A DNA stretch of 64,000 nt from Takakia lepidozioides (taxonomy: Eukaryota > Streptophyta > Takakiopsida > Takakiales > Takakiaceae), in NCBI GenBank assembly GCA_030704615.1, contig CM060732.1, positions 11,592,001-11,656,000 of the forward strand, written 5' to 3'. The position numbers and the translations under genes are program-made. Shown here in pieces: positions 44,900 through 56,811 of the stretch. Position 1 is the first letter of the stretch; each line of letters begins with the position of its first letter. The notes under the pieces are model-generated. The model worked only from the letters and a program-made list of their open reading frames with translations, searched no databases and was not told the DNA's origin.

Positions 44900-44985
44900 T
44901 TGTGGCAGACTACTTTATTGTGCATATATGTATGGTGTGGTTTGGACAGCGATGTAGTTGTGTAGCGATATGTATGCGCACGACA
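44900..44985 (+). repeat. Terminal repeat B2, element 2 (right end)
   Basis: Second copy of B1. After it the flank starts AACAT, matching the left flank of A1. Confidence 0.9.
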
Positions 44986-44990
44986 AACAT

Positions 44991-46530
44991 CAATATGCAT
45001 CATCCAGGGCTGGTGACTCAAGAGACTGGATTCACCGGTTTGTGCCATGAATCTAGCGCCTGGAAAATGATGGATGTGACGCAGGGATCATGTTCTGTAC
45101 AACATATTGACAACATCCCACAAAGGCTTATGTTATGTAATCTCTCGCCAAGAACTTTCGTATTTTTCCCTTTGGAAATATAATTGACCTTGCCGTAAGC
45201 TCGTAAGGTCATGAAAGGGACCCCTTAGGGAAAAAGGCGCTAGTTATCAATGTTGATGCTCCCAACCTTTCCAAACCCCACAAATGCACATTTTGGCGTC
45301 ACCGAGTTATGCTGATTCTCTGCGTTGGCCTTGGGTATGGTTGTTGCTACCCCTAGGCAAGTATTAGGTGTAGAGGAAGGCTAGAGGAGGGCGCTCCTTG
45401 ATTTTCATGCCCAAGGACCACCCTTAGGGAGGATCTTCCTTGTGTAAAGAAATGGGATGATTTCTTTCTCCTTAATCGTTTCTTTTGATAATGAAAAGAA
45501 ATGGGACTAGTGAAGGAAAAGATAGGGCCCACCCCCAAAAGGGGGTAGTAGGCGCAATGCGAAGTTGCTCTTAGTTACGCCGGTTTCGGCTGGAGTCTTC
45601 TTCTCTCTCTGAAGGAAAAGATCTTGGAGGTAAAGATAAGAGAATGCCGGAGGTGCGCATTACACAAAGTGTGATCGACACTGTGCATTATATATTTTTT
45701 GTAATGCCCTCATACTCATGGCTGGCTATTACGCTGCAGGACGAAACAATATTAACAAAGAGAAATCAGCCCCATTTCTTTACGCTTCCATGTCACCTCA
45801 GCCTTATAAAGAAAAAGGTGTAAAATGAAAGAAATGTCCGCTGACAAGACTCAGTGCCACACTTGACAAGGACGTAAGGTCACACTCAGATATTATGTTT
45901 CTTTTCTTTTTTCTTTCTTTTTCAAAGGAAACACCTAGGGAGCGACAACTTACAAATTAGGCCCTTCAATTACAGTGAGAGGAGAAAATAACCAGTATTG
46001 GGCAGTTATGTAATATTTTTTGTAACCACCAGTTCAGGTTCTCTCTTTATGAGTGTCTTCTAAGGTTGAGGTTCTCTCTATTTACTTTTTGAAGATTACC
46101 GGTGCCAATTATTAAGTGTCTTTTCATATCTTCCGGTTATGATACATTTCGGTTATTTGGCTACTTGCATATGCCGGTTAGCCAATCCGGTTAGGACATA
46201 TTATAAATCTTGTAACCGGGATAGAATCGCCGATTATAGAAACGGTTACGGTTAGAACAAACTCAAGGCTTAAGCACTTTGGTGAACTATAGCACTTCTA
46301 TATTTATTCCAACACAATTTATAATGCCTTCATGTGATGCACAAGACCTCTTCCTTATCATTGTACCAAGAATGAGAGAGAGAGTAAACTGGAAATAAAA
46401 CCAAGCAATTTTCCTTTTAGTATTTCCAAGAACCTCTTATTGTCTACTTGTAGGATGAGGTGTATGAGAAAAAGACCAACTATGCGGGCCACTAGTTAGT
46501 CATGGACACGATCAAGTTCATTTCACAACT
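44991..46530. other. No gene seen
   Basis: Mixed spacer. A CCGGTTA word recurs several times at 46125-46250. No coding or clear terminal repeats. Confidence 0.5.
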
Positions 46531-46533
46531 GAC

Positions 46534-48130
46534 TCACTGCCCTAATAAGACCACCTTGCTACCATCAATATAATATGTAGATCCTAACAATGTAAAATAC
46601 ATATCCAAATCTGCCAATTCGTACTCGAAGTTTTGTGACATAATGTTGGCAAGGTGGTCTGGTTTGTTGGCTATGTCTTCCTTGAACTTCAAAGTGAGAT
46701 TTATGGCAGAATGAAGAACATTAGTAAACAACCAATGACTACATGATTGGTTTTGGCACACACTTCGTTACCACAGGTGAGAGAGCATTCATGACTCATT
46801 GTGCAATAGCCCAGGTTTTTGCAGAAGGTACACGAGCCGATAGGGCAAATGGTTTGTCGGCTGTAGCAGAGGCCGATGGCATTTCGGAAGCGTAGGGCCT
46901 CTTCAAAAAGAATCACCGTTCTCGCAAACATGCAATTTTAAGCGCAAAGTATAAGCTCCCCAATTTGACCTCAAATCATGCATGACAACAACAATGTGAC
47001 CAAGTTCACTACTAGTTACTTTAAGACACTTTGAGCATAATCAAAATAGGTTTGGGAAGACCTTGTTTTCACGGGAGTGTTCACCTTACGAGGCCTCATT
47101 CCATAATCAATGCATGCCTTGTGCCATTTAATGACGGCCCTTCCCTGACTTTTTAGGCCAACTGATGCATTTCTAGATCAGCTTGTGTACTCTTGAAACG
47201 TACCTCATACCTCTGCACACCTTTTCATCATTTGTAGCATATTGGCATGTTTTGGACATGATATGTCCAAAACAAGAACCCTAAAATGGTTCACTCAACC
47301 CGAGACTTTTATAGCTTATGTACAACCGTCCTCAATGCCAATGTCATAGTAGCTAGATTTGCTCATTCATCTTTGAGATAGCAAATGATCTTATTTGTGA
47401 GGGATAACTTCTCAAGAAGTTGCTGTAATTTTATTTCCATAGCTACTCTAGTAGTTTCAGTGGCTTCAAACAACCCAAGAGTGACATATTTGGGTTTCCA
47501 TTCACTAGTTACAAAGTTTACAACAAGGGAAAATACATCATGAGATCCTTTTGACATCCACAGGTGAAAGCTTTCATCATTAGTGAAGACCTTTCTCGAT
47601 GAAAAACAACACGATGACACAACCGTTAGCATAGTCTTTGCAACCATATGCTCTCTACTGTCCTAAGGGGCGTATAAGACTTGATGACAAAAAAGGTCAG
47701 ATCCTCTAAGAAACCTTTCTGAACCTCATGATCTTTCTTGAAACGATCGATGACGCCAAAATTCTGAAATAGCAGTAGGACTGATACCTGCTCTCTTCTT
47801 TGCTTTTTGCCGCAGCTCTAAATGATCTTTGGTTCTACTATTTACTTCTTCCTCCCATTTCGCAGACAAAACAAGTGCTCAACTTCCACATGCTTCTTCA
47901 TAACACTAATTCCATTAGCCTTGTTATATGTAATCAATCCTTTGCGACATCAACGCATTACTTGGGATTGTCCACATCCGCCTCTGCACCATCATTGATG
48001 GCAAAAAATGACCATGTGGGTGAGTTGTGATTGTATGGCTTCCCCCTTGCTTTCTCAACGTTGAAAGATGAACTTTGTGTTCGTCCAATGTATTCTCTGT
48101 TCCCTCAACAAAGGGATGTTGTATCCCCAA
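46534..48130 (-). pseudogene. hAT-like transposase remnant
   Basis: Minus-strand pieces at 47647-47363 (DESFHLWMSKGSHDVFSL, VTSEWKPKYVTLGLFEAT, KLSLTNKIICYLKDE) resemble the central part of BED/hAT-type transposase relatives. Later pieces (about 47150-46930, with GMRPRKVNTPVKTR, and 46931-46534) continue the same direction with stops and frameshifts. The catalytic core and dimerisation domain could not be traced, and no terminal repeats were found, so this is an old, dead copy. Confidence 0.5.
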
Positions 48131-48534
48131 CTCTCCTTCATCTTTTTCATTTTCTACTTTGATTTGTCTAGCTGCCCATAATTATCACTTGCATTTCCTA
48201 CAGACTCTCCGAGTGGAGCACATGGGAGATTAGACATTTGGGACATAGTTGGTGGGCAGGTCACATCGTACAAATCCATTGCAAGTACATAAAGTACACA
48301 AGAAGACAACCCTAAGCAAAGAGCAAAAAGAACTAAAGACAGTAAATTGTCATAAGGCCCCTAAACATATTGTACCAGTTCCTACAAACAAATTTCAAAT
48401 CTACTTGAAATAGGAGAAGCTCTGACTTTTGAACAAAGTGAAATGAGCCTGAATATGGGCTGCAAAATGAGTTTGATGTTCTACCAACACATTTGAAAGC
48501 GTGAAGGGTTTCGCATGGGACACTCGTATGGGAC

Positions 48535-48615
48535 ACCACACTCCTCCCAGGATTTGACCCGGAATCATTTAGGTGGCATTGAGTGTACTATCCAACTGAG
48601 CTTTCGTAATCTTTA
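48535..48615 (-). repeat. tRNA-like head, possible SINE or tRNA pseudogene
   Basis: The minus strand reads AAGCTCAGTTGGATAGTA (A-box-like) and about 35 bases later GGGTCAAATCCTGGG (B-box-like). This spacing is normal for a tRNA promoter, but acceptor-stem pairing is poor and no convincing anticodon arm was found. Best read as a tRNA-derived repeat. Confidence 0.45.
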
Positions 48616-48619
48616 TCTT

Positions 48620-50085
48620 TTAATATTGTCACAATAAATACAAAGAAAAATCAGGTCGGCCTGAGGTCGTTTAATACTACATATAAGAGAATGTTTGGAA
48701 TGGAGGCTTTCCTGTATTTGAGGGCCTCAAGCCCTAACCCTAGGCGCAAGCCTGAAAATCTAGGGCCCGACAAGTGGGGCCTTCCCTTGCATAAAGAAAC
48801 ACAAAATTTTGTTATCTTTATGCTCTATATCACTTTAAGCCGAGAGGATGGAGGGTGAGTTAGGTGAGCTTGGCAAAAGACAGGCTAAAGTGCAATAAAT
48901 GTCAAAAGAGCATGTGAGCAAAATACAAGGAAAAAAAAGAAAATAGCACAGAAATTAACGTAAAATATGTTTCATCCTGTATTTGGTTTTTGGCATTCTC
49001 TCCAGGTACGTGGCGTGAAACGAAGGAGGTAGGAGGAGGCTGGGCGGGCCCATACTAACATGAGGCTAATATGTCCGCTCTTTTGGGTGGGCCCGCTGCT
49101 GCAGGCTCGCCTGTCCGTAGTTCCTCTTTAGGTAATGTGTCTAATGAGTTAGTGGATACGTACAAATGGCCCACCCAAGGCATTAGGGGATGTATCAAGG
49201 GGCAAAAGGGAGGGTGACTTAACGGATAACTTTATTATGTAGCCCAAGTTTCATTTCAAAAAGTGGAGGGGTGGGTGCAAAAAAGAGGGGAAGGATAGGG
49301 AGGTGAGAGGGAGAAGGGGGGTTGATGAGTGGACAGGTGGGCCCACCTGGAGGTTGACACTTGCCACCTAGAAAGAGGGGGAAGACTGTTTAACTTATGA
49401 AAGGTGGAAGAAGAGCCAATGGTGGGCTCAAATTAAAGTTTTTGGGGCATGGCAAATAGTGGGGTGGGTTTATGGAGGGTAGGACACATGGGGGGTCTGC
49501 TGGAAGGCTCCACCACTGCCACGCGGGATGAGGCCCGCCCGCCTCCCAAGGCTATATAAGGAGGTGCTAGCCTTACTACTTATACAGGAAATTAAGTACT
49601 TAAATTGATATTTAGTGGGGTCCCTCCAAGGGCCGATTACAAATATGACCAATATAGTGATAGATTAGAATTAGACAATTTGTGAAATGTAATCCACCAA
49701 AACATGAGTTTTGTTTATGGACTACTGTTATGGGGAACAAAGCTGCCTGTACAGCAATGGAAGTAAAAGTTGCCAATTTCTGTTGGACTCATGGATAAAT
49801 TTTCCCTGACTTTAACCAAAATACACAATTAGCAGCAGCAATTCCTCAGTGAAAAAATGCTCCTTGGCATCTGTGACTGCAGATCAATTAGATGTCTGGC
49901 ATTTGTTGATTGGAACTCCGATCCCCGCAAGCAACTACATGGGCAATTTGTCTCTCAAAAGGGTATGAGAAAGTGTTGCAAGCAACCATATATCCCAAAC
50001 CTCCTAACTTCGTACACTTGGGTTCATTTCCAACTGGATGCATGTCTTTTGTGATCTGTTTCTCCTTCCCTCTAAGAAGAAAGGA
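48620..50085. other. No gene seen; G-rich stretch at 49000-49500
   Basis: Repeated GGGGAGGTG-like words and short frames only. Confidence 0.5.
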
Positions 50086-50090
50086 GATCC

Positions 50091-53000
50091 CTAAAAACCA
50101 GCTGGCCGCCCATCCTTTCTCAGATCACTCACCCCAATAAGCTTGCCAAAAAAGAGCCTGGTTGCTGAAGGTGGCTGATCACCATGATGACTGGCTGGAA
50201 GGTCCAAGCGTTGCACCACTAACTGTGAGACGGCCCCAGTGCTGCCTGATTGCAGGTGATGTCCTTTCCTATGCAGTGCTCTTCGAATGCTGGCTTTGAC
50301 CTCAATGTCATCTCCAACAGCAGTTGTCCAGTTTTCATACTCCAACACATTTGGTAACCACTGTGCACAGATAGAAGTTAGTTGAAACGAGTTTTCTTTT
50401 GTATGCACACAATGTGAGCCTCTGCACCTTCTGTAATCTCGGCTGATTATGATAATCCATAGAAAACATGTTTGTCCAAACAGGTTTTGATTCTTCTTTG
50501 GGACCAGATTCAAATTTGCATTGGGAGTTTCTTGATGAAAAAGTTACCACAGCAATGCTACTCATTCTCTAAGTATGTGCATGTCAAATGTACTGGAGCA
50601 CACCTGATGGTGGACCCTAGGTCTGGTAACAGAGTGAAGTGGGTCCACTCTCTTCACGAAGTAGTTGAGGAAGACTTGTGCAGTTGTTGTAATGATGCGG
50701 ATGCCACCACTTCCCCCGAGTACTCCCCTAAGCTGTCCATTCTGAAATCATGGAGAATTCAGATACAACGTTACAGGTTGGACCGATTAGATATTTTCCC
50801 ATTAATCTGTGTAGTGACATTTTGCATAACGAGAGAGTAATCCAGAACATCCTCTTAGTCTCCTTGCTGAGGGGTTCTAGTTTTACACGTGAATTACAGC
50901 CATGGCATCATGTGTTAAGGTCATACCTCGAGTACAATGGTGGGACTCATAGATGACAGGGGGCGTTTTCCAGGATGGACAAAATTTGCTTGGGCAGGGG
51001 GAGGTTGATTGGCTACAATGGGACCTGGGATGGAGAAATCACCCATCTCATTGTTGAGTAGAATTCCTGTTGCTTGAGACAACACTTTAGACCCAAAGGC
51101 AGTGTTCACTGTTGTGGTCATGGATGCTGCATTCCTGTTGCCGTCAATGATACTAATGTGACTGGTGCCATGATCATCCAGCACATTCCATCTGTAGTGG
51201 AAGTGAAATATTGAGATTTCAACATCAGATCAGATCTCCATTGAAGACATGCAATTTTGTCCATACAAAATAGGAGTATAACACACATCTTCTGCATGGA
51301 AAGTATGTACAATTGCACAGGATAATGGTATGTCACCTGCCTCCATAATACTTGGGGCCAAATGTGCTGTTATCACGGATTCTCCTCTGGAGCTGGGCAG
51401 CAAACTTGGGAGAGAGCATTTGAGCCAGCACTGACGTGGTATTGACGAAATCAGGGTCTCCCAAAAACTCGCGGACTGCATATGCGTTCTTGAAGGCCTC
51501 CACCATTCGATGGATGCCCAATGTGCCTTGCACTGCTTCTGGTGTTCTGTAGCTTGCAAGAATGTTGAGAATCTGGCCACCAAAACATTTTTTCAACATC
51601 TTTGCTTTTCTCCTGAGTGCAACTGGTGGTAGTACAAGCAAGTGTGCTAGCAGTTTTGAAGGGAAGTATGATGATCTGGGTGCCACATTGTGCACTGCAC
51701 TGGCAGTGCTGTACGGGTTAGAAGGAAATGAGGAGTTCCAACATTCACACTGATGACTGACACCATCATATCTTCACACCTAGAGATGGACATATTCTTG
51801 GAAGAAAGGGGGGGGCTTGTCAATGAGAAATTTGTACGGATAAGATTCCACCACCCTCACAAGTTCCATAGCAAGGTTCAGAAGCCTTGTGTATTAATGA
51901 CAAGTGTCTCTCTGGTGATTTCAAAGATGATCAATTGTAATATATGTGATCAGTTTTTTATTTCAACTTACCAAACTGAGGCATGCGCCTCCTGATGAGG
52001 GTGGTGGGAAACCGAGGAGAGTGTAACCCATTGTTTGTGTCACTAAAGGCTCCCGAATAACAACTCGGTATTTATTCAAATCATCGGCAGTAAGAATACC
52101 TCCAGCAGCCTGCACATCTGCTACAAGAATGTTTGCTGTTTCCCCACCGTAGAAGGCCTCAATTCCCCTTTGTGCCACTTTTTCCAAGGTCTTTGCCAGA
52201 TTCTTACGATAACATATATCACCAGCTCTAAGTAGGGTTCCATTTGGAGCGAATGTTTCGTGGAGCCCTTGGTGGCTTAGAATTGCTCCAGCTGATGCAT
52301 TGATAGATGCAGCCAGGTACGGTGCAACTCGGAACCCCTGGGCTAGGGAAATAGCTGGCTTGAAGAGTGAGGCCCAAGGCTTTTGCCCATAAAGCTTCCA
52401 GGCTTCGTAAAGTCCTGCCAGCTCTCCTGGAACTCCAACTGAAAGGCCCCCCAGCAATTGAGATGCATTACTCTTTGCATACATGGCCTGCAAAATAAAC
52501 GGATTTCAGCTGTGTCGCCACTAATCCTTCAGACCCACGTTCCTCTGATGCACTCAATTGCAACAAAGTCAGCAAATGACATGCAATTGCGTAGTTTGCA
52601 TAAAGGTTGTTCTTACAACCTGAGAAGCTGCTGCAGGTGCTGTTTCTCGCATATCAAAAGCTTTGGCAGTCCCATTTGCCAGTCTGACCAGCAAAAAGGC
52701 TCCACCCCCAATTCCACTGGCCATCGGATTCACAACCCCCTGGCACAGGGCAGTTGCAACCACGGCGTCCACCGCATTCCCTCCTCCTTTCAACGTGTCC
52801 CGGCCTATGACAGAGCAGCGGGCCTCATCCGCGGCGACCACCCCCACATCTGCTTCCACGATCCTCACTCGTGGGTTCGTTTGGGCAACAACAAAGGGGG
52901 CCCCCCCGCCTTGGAGGGTCGTTATAGAAACGAGAGATATGCCTATGGCGAGAATTGCTGCACATGAATAAAAATGAATTGGTGATGGCGGAAGAATCTA

Positions 53001-53743
53001 TCTCTTCCCCCCTTATGTGTACACATCCGGAGCTTAAGTTACTTGCCTGCATATAGCGAACACGTCTATGAATCCAGGGGAAAACTTGATGTGCGTAGGG
53101 TCCTCAAATGTAGCAAGACATTATTAAGTTGTGGATGGAGGCCTCGACCAAATCGAGGTCGGTTTCTAGTGGGGGGCAAAGAGACGCCACTTTTACTGAC
53201 CATCCAAACCAGAGTACAAATGAGTGGGCGGTTACCCAGCCCAGCTTCCGGGCAGGTTTCACTGAGGACATGGTGGCGGGAACACTCGTGTGTATCCAGA
53301 GCTGGACACAGATTGAATCAAATCCAAGGGAAGATGCAATAGCTTGACATAGAATATAGGCTTTAATTCAATGAAGTTCTCGGCATAAGAATGCCCGGAA
53401 CCAGTTCTATGGAGTGCACCCCCGATTTGCAAGCTTGCCGAGCACATGAAGAGATCTCCAACATCGAGAAAGTGATTCAATCCAATTGGTATCGGTATTT
53501 AGTAAAAGTATAGTCTTTAGAACTGCGAACGTTCCACAATGAGCGTATCTCGATGCAGCAGCCAAGACATTTGGGCAAGCGAAAAAAGATAGGAAAGATG
53601 GAGCACTCACAAAGCATCCGTGACGCTCTTGCATGGCAACGCTCCAAACTGTGTGACTGCGTGGACTTGGAGGTGGAGAAATGAACGCTTTCCCTACAAT
53701 CAGTGCCCATGTCGAGAATGTCGAGAGACACCCACATGCACAC
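50091..53743 (-). CDS. GGT: Gamma-glutamyltranspeptidase (plant GGT4-like), 7 exons
   Basis: It splits or transfers the gamma-glutamyl group of glutathione and its conjugates; the plant GGT4 type acts in the vacuole (family knowledge). Exons (minus): first ending 53611, then 52957-52620, 52487-51972, 51572-51337, 51191-50927, 50741-50604, 50360-50091. Introns are GT..AG and phases agree. From the ATG at 53710 the sum is 1863 nt (620 residues); in-frame ATGs at 53743 and 53737 are alternatives. The first exon is inferred from phase and a strong GTGAGT donor. A signal anchor (ILAIGISLVSITTL) is followed by GVVAADEARCSVIG, GVVNPMASGIGGGAF, FDMRETAP, LSVGVPGE and the MTTTVN segment with the nucleophilic Thr. 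Further motifs are LLNNEMGDFS, KRPLSSMSPT and LGGSGGIRI, ending SDLRKDGRPAGF. No defect seen. Confidence 0.93.
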
Positions 53744-53949
53744 ACAGATCCTAAAATGGACCAGAGTCCGTCTGTCTGGAGACGAGAAGCAGACAAACGC
53801 ACATTGCTGTATGGAACGAGGCCTACTCCATCGACAATGACAAAACCGGTGTTATGGAAAGCTGAGGAAGCTCGCCTTTTGCTTGCGAGACTTTGCACTG
53901 ATCTACTCTTGAGATTTCGCAATTTGGTACTTGCTTCTCTTTCCTTTCC

Positions 53950-54332
53950 CAGTGTTTTTTTTTTCACTTTTCCAAAATCGCAGGCAGGGCGACATGTAGA
54001 TTCTACCCAGTGCCCATATGGTGAGATTAACGAGGTGACCTAGTTAGAAAAGTGGCCATATTACAGGTGTCATATTTTAACAGGTCCACGTACGACAAGT
54101 CTGGCTCCTGATATTTGACCATTGGCGCTTTCTGGCGATTTTCTTAATTTTTACTCTCGTAATTCCTTAGTAAAAGGAGCTGACCCATTTTCCAGGTCGA
54201 AATCTGGCGAAAAAACCTGTAATGTAGCCTCATTTCTAGCTCTGTCACCTCGTTATTCTCGCCACACGGGCGTTGGGGAGAATCTACATGTCGCCCTGCC
54301 TGCGATTTTGGAAAAGTGAAAAAAAAACACTG
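53950..54332. mobile_element. MITE with ~54-bp terminal inverted repeats
   Basis: The left arm (53950-54004) starts CAGTG and contains TTTTCACTTTTCCAAAATCG. The right arm (54279-54332) is its reverse complement ending CACTG. Total length is about 383 bp with no coding. CTTTCC lies on both outer sides (53944-53949, 54333-54338) as a possible 6-bp target duplication. Superfamily uncertain. It lies upstream of the GGT start. Confidence 0.85.
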
Positions 54333-54645
54333 CTTTCCAGGCTTTCATCCAAGCATGCAACAGTAGCACGTCTCCAAAAGCTGCATCTTGAAATGGGCTA
54401 ATAACTTACACCGAAATCTCATTCGATGCCGAAGAAGTCTCGTTCTTTTGTTTGATCGCCCACTTTTTCATCAACTCATTTTGCCACGCAAGTGTCCCGA
54501 CACAGTCACGTGATGAGGCCGAGATTAGGATCAGGGCGGTCCCTCCAAACACGTGACACGCTCGAAACCGTAGATACTAGATACATGGCAGCAGGTGATT
54601 CAATGTCACTCATGACTATCCGTCGATTTCCAAAAGTGACCAGAC

Positions 54646-55286
54646 CAGTGTTGGCCCGGTATACCTGGTACGGAATACACATACGAGTACATGTATTGAA
54701 GAACATACCAGTCGGGTATGATGAACCAATATACTCAGGTGATACATGTGCTTAGGGGAGTATGTCTTTAGGGTTTCACCCACACATACCATACCAGTTT
54801 GGGTAAGCGGAGGCATAGCAAGGTCCCCATACCAGTATTGCTGAGAGTTTATGGCGGATGGAGCTAGGCATGAGTATACGTTAGTGCAGCTAGTCGCAAT
54901 CTGTACTACCATTTTGTTAATTCAGGGTTCCCTGCTGCAACTCAGACTTCATTTGCCTTCCACTGTTTCATGCTCCTTTGGGTTTGCGGTTCTCAGTTCA
55001 TAGTCTAGACTACAATTAGCTGTGTGCTTAATGACACTTATTCCTAAGTTATGTATGGTGAGCAGTAGAAGTACGATATAGACCCCAGTATCACCTTAAA
55101 AAAAGAGGTAGTACCGATACCATACTCATATACAGACCAAAATACAACTATGCATACCAGATTCATACCCAAGTTGTCATACCTGTATGGATACCTGTAC
55201 CAGGGGCCTGGTATGAAAAAAGGGGTGGGACCCTTCATACCGGGACGAGTCTGGTATTAGAAAATGGACATACCAGCCCAACACTG
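54646..55286. mobile_element. hAT-like non-autonomous element
   Basis: The ends are inverted copies: CAGTGTTGGCCCGGTAT on the left and ATACCAGCCCAACACTG on the right, with mismatches. Flanking 8-mers GACCAGAC and GACCGGAG match at six of eight positions, fitting an old hAT-type 8-bp duplication. The interior is full of GGTAT/ATACC words and has no gene. Confidence 0.65.
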
Positions 55287-55289
55287 GAC

Positions 55290-56811
55290 CGGAGCACGCG
55301 CGATCTATAGTGAGAGAAGAGGAAACATTCTTGACAGATGTGTAGCGCTATAGTATAGTATATTTGAGAGGTGCAAAGCGCAAACGTTAGGTGGAAAGTT
55401 GGACAAAGTAAAGCTGTCGGTCAATGATGCTCGAGTGTGTGAAGTCGACAATCAGGGAGAACTTTTTCGAGGATCTACAAGAGTAGATCCTTAATGATTG
55501 AGTACCTTGGTACATTCCAGGCAGAGCTGCTGTCTTGAATGTTTGCCGATATACATACTAGATATACATACTAGATACTTTGTCGTAAGTATGCAACTGC
55601 CACAGATCAAGGCTGCACCTGTGATCTTTGAGCCGTCTCTCACGAGTGAACTTTTCTTGAGGTGGAATTGTCGTTTGGGTCTCACGATTGGTATGATATG
55701 TTTATTCATACCATGCCGAGCATGTCACCCTGGATGATCCTTTCTTGTTACCAGGCCCATCTTCTGTCGGAACTCGAGACCACTGATTGCGGGATAAAAG
55801 ATTATTCTTCCAGTCGATGGCCAATGCTCATTGCTGGGTGGAGCTAAGGCATCTGAGCCACGTCTCGCAAAGAATGAGTTAACAGCCTCCGAAGCGTCAG
55901 CAATTGGCGAATCTTCGCTCTTTCCAAGAGAACTGCGGAATAGCTTTAGTTCTAACTGCAAGTTAGCATCGAAAAACATAGTACATACATTTTCAGAACG
56001 GCGCGTGAATGCATTTCGTTCAACGAATGTTTCAGAACAGCGCGTGAATGTATTTCGTTCAACGAATGTTTAGTACAACATTTTGCATTTCACATTTACT
56101 CCTCTTACGTGATGTGCACGTGTTCCAGTAGTTCATACAAAGTTGCGGTTGGGAGATTAGGTCAGTCCAGTTTAAGAGAGTGTTAGTGCGAATTAGACGT
56201 TCATTTGGACATTTAGGAGTAGATTAGATCCATTCATAACACCAGTGTAGACTCAATAGTTCCGACAAAATTCATAAATGATGAATGCATCATTCTGTGT
56301 TCTCCGTGTTGCAGTGATTTAAACAGCAAATGGTTGGAAACCCAAGGGAGCTAGGCGCTAATGGAAATTGGAAATGGAGACAACTTGACAGCTAATTTGA
56401 AGGCATACTTGACAAACCAGACGTTTCCTTCGGGATCAGCAAATACAAATTCACACACATTGATTAATCAAACCCAGATCATCTCAACAAATCAGCATTG
56501 TATAGATTTTACGCTCAACTGTTGCACACCCAAATCACCAGATTACATAAACTGCGTTATTTAGACTTGTAGAATGTTCACCTGACGCAGTCCACCAAAA
56601 TACGAGCCATAAAAGTTTTCAAGTAAGAACAAAGACTTGGCTTCATCATAATTCTGGTTGCTGCTGTGCATTTGAAGAGTAGGTCCCTGGACATCGAATT
56701 ATACACTTATATATACTACTCTCTCCGACGATTGTTGAAAACCTGCTGCATAGAGTAGGGCAATCGACAAGCCCTGCAGCTAGTCTGGGGTGATTGGTCT
56801 ATTTAAAGCTA
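55290..56811. other. No gene seen
   Basis: AT-rich spacer. Apart from the 39-bp duplication at 55992-56069, no structure recognised. Confidence 0.5.
55992..56069. repeat. 39-bp tandem duplication
   Basis: Two units (55992-56030 and 56031-56069) with two substitutions. Each contains the inverted word TTCGTTCAACGAA. Confidence 0.9.

Larger units (their letters stand above)
33048..44985 (+). mobile_element. Second methyltransferase retroelement with A1-...-B1-A2-B2 ends and gene cargo (element 2)
   Basis: Starts with repeat A1 (33048-33395) and ends with B1-A2-B2 (44464-44985). A1 equals A2 over all 348 bp, and B1 equals B2 over 86 bp, by eye. The short repeat AACA (AACAT if the first T is included) abuts both outer ends, at 33044 and 44986, as a 4-5 bp target duplication. 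Between A1 and gag lie about 3.5 kb with fragments resembling LUC7 and squalene-hopene cyclase genes and one extra open frame. Gag-protease is intact; methyltransferase and pol carry many small frameshifts. An alternative is that A1 belongs to a separate truncated insertion, but its identity with A2 and the flanking match argue for one element. Confidence 0.75.

Noticed and set aside
48535-48615. Functional tRNA gene
   Set aside because: A- and B-box-like words are present, but the acceptor stem and anticodon arm do not fold convincingly.
53407-53967. 186-codon minus-strand frame near the GGT start
   Set aside because: Low-complexity shadow frame. A different frame in the same place gives the first GGT exon with matching phase and a strong donor.
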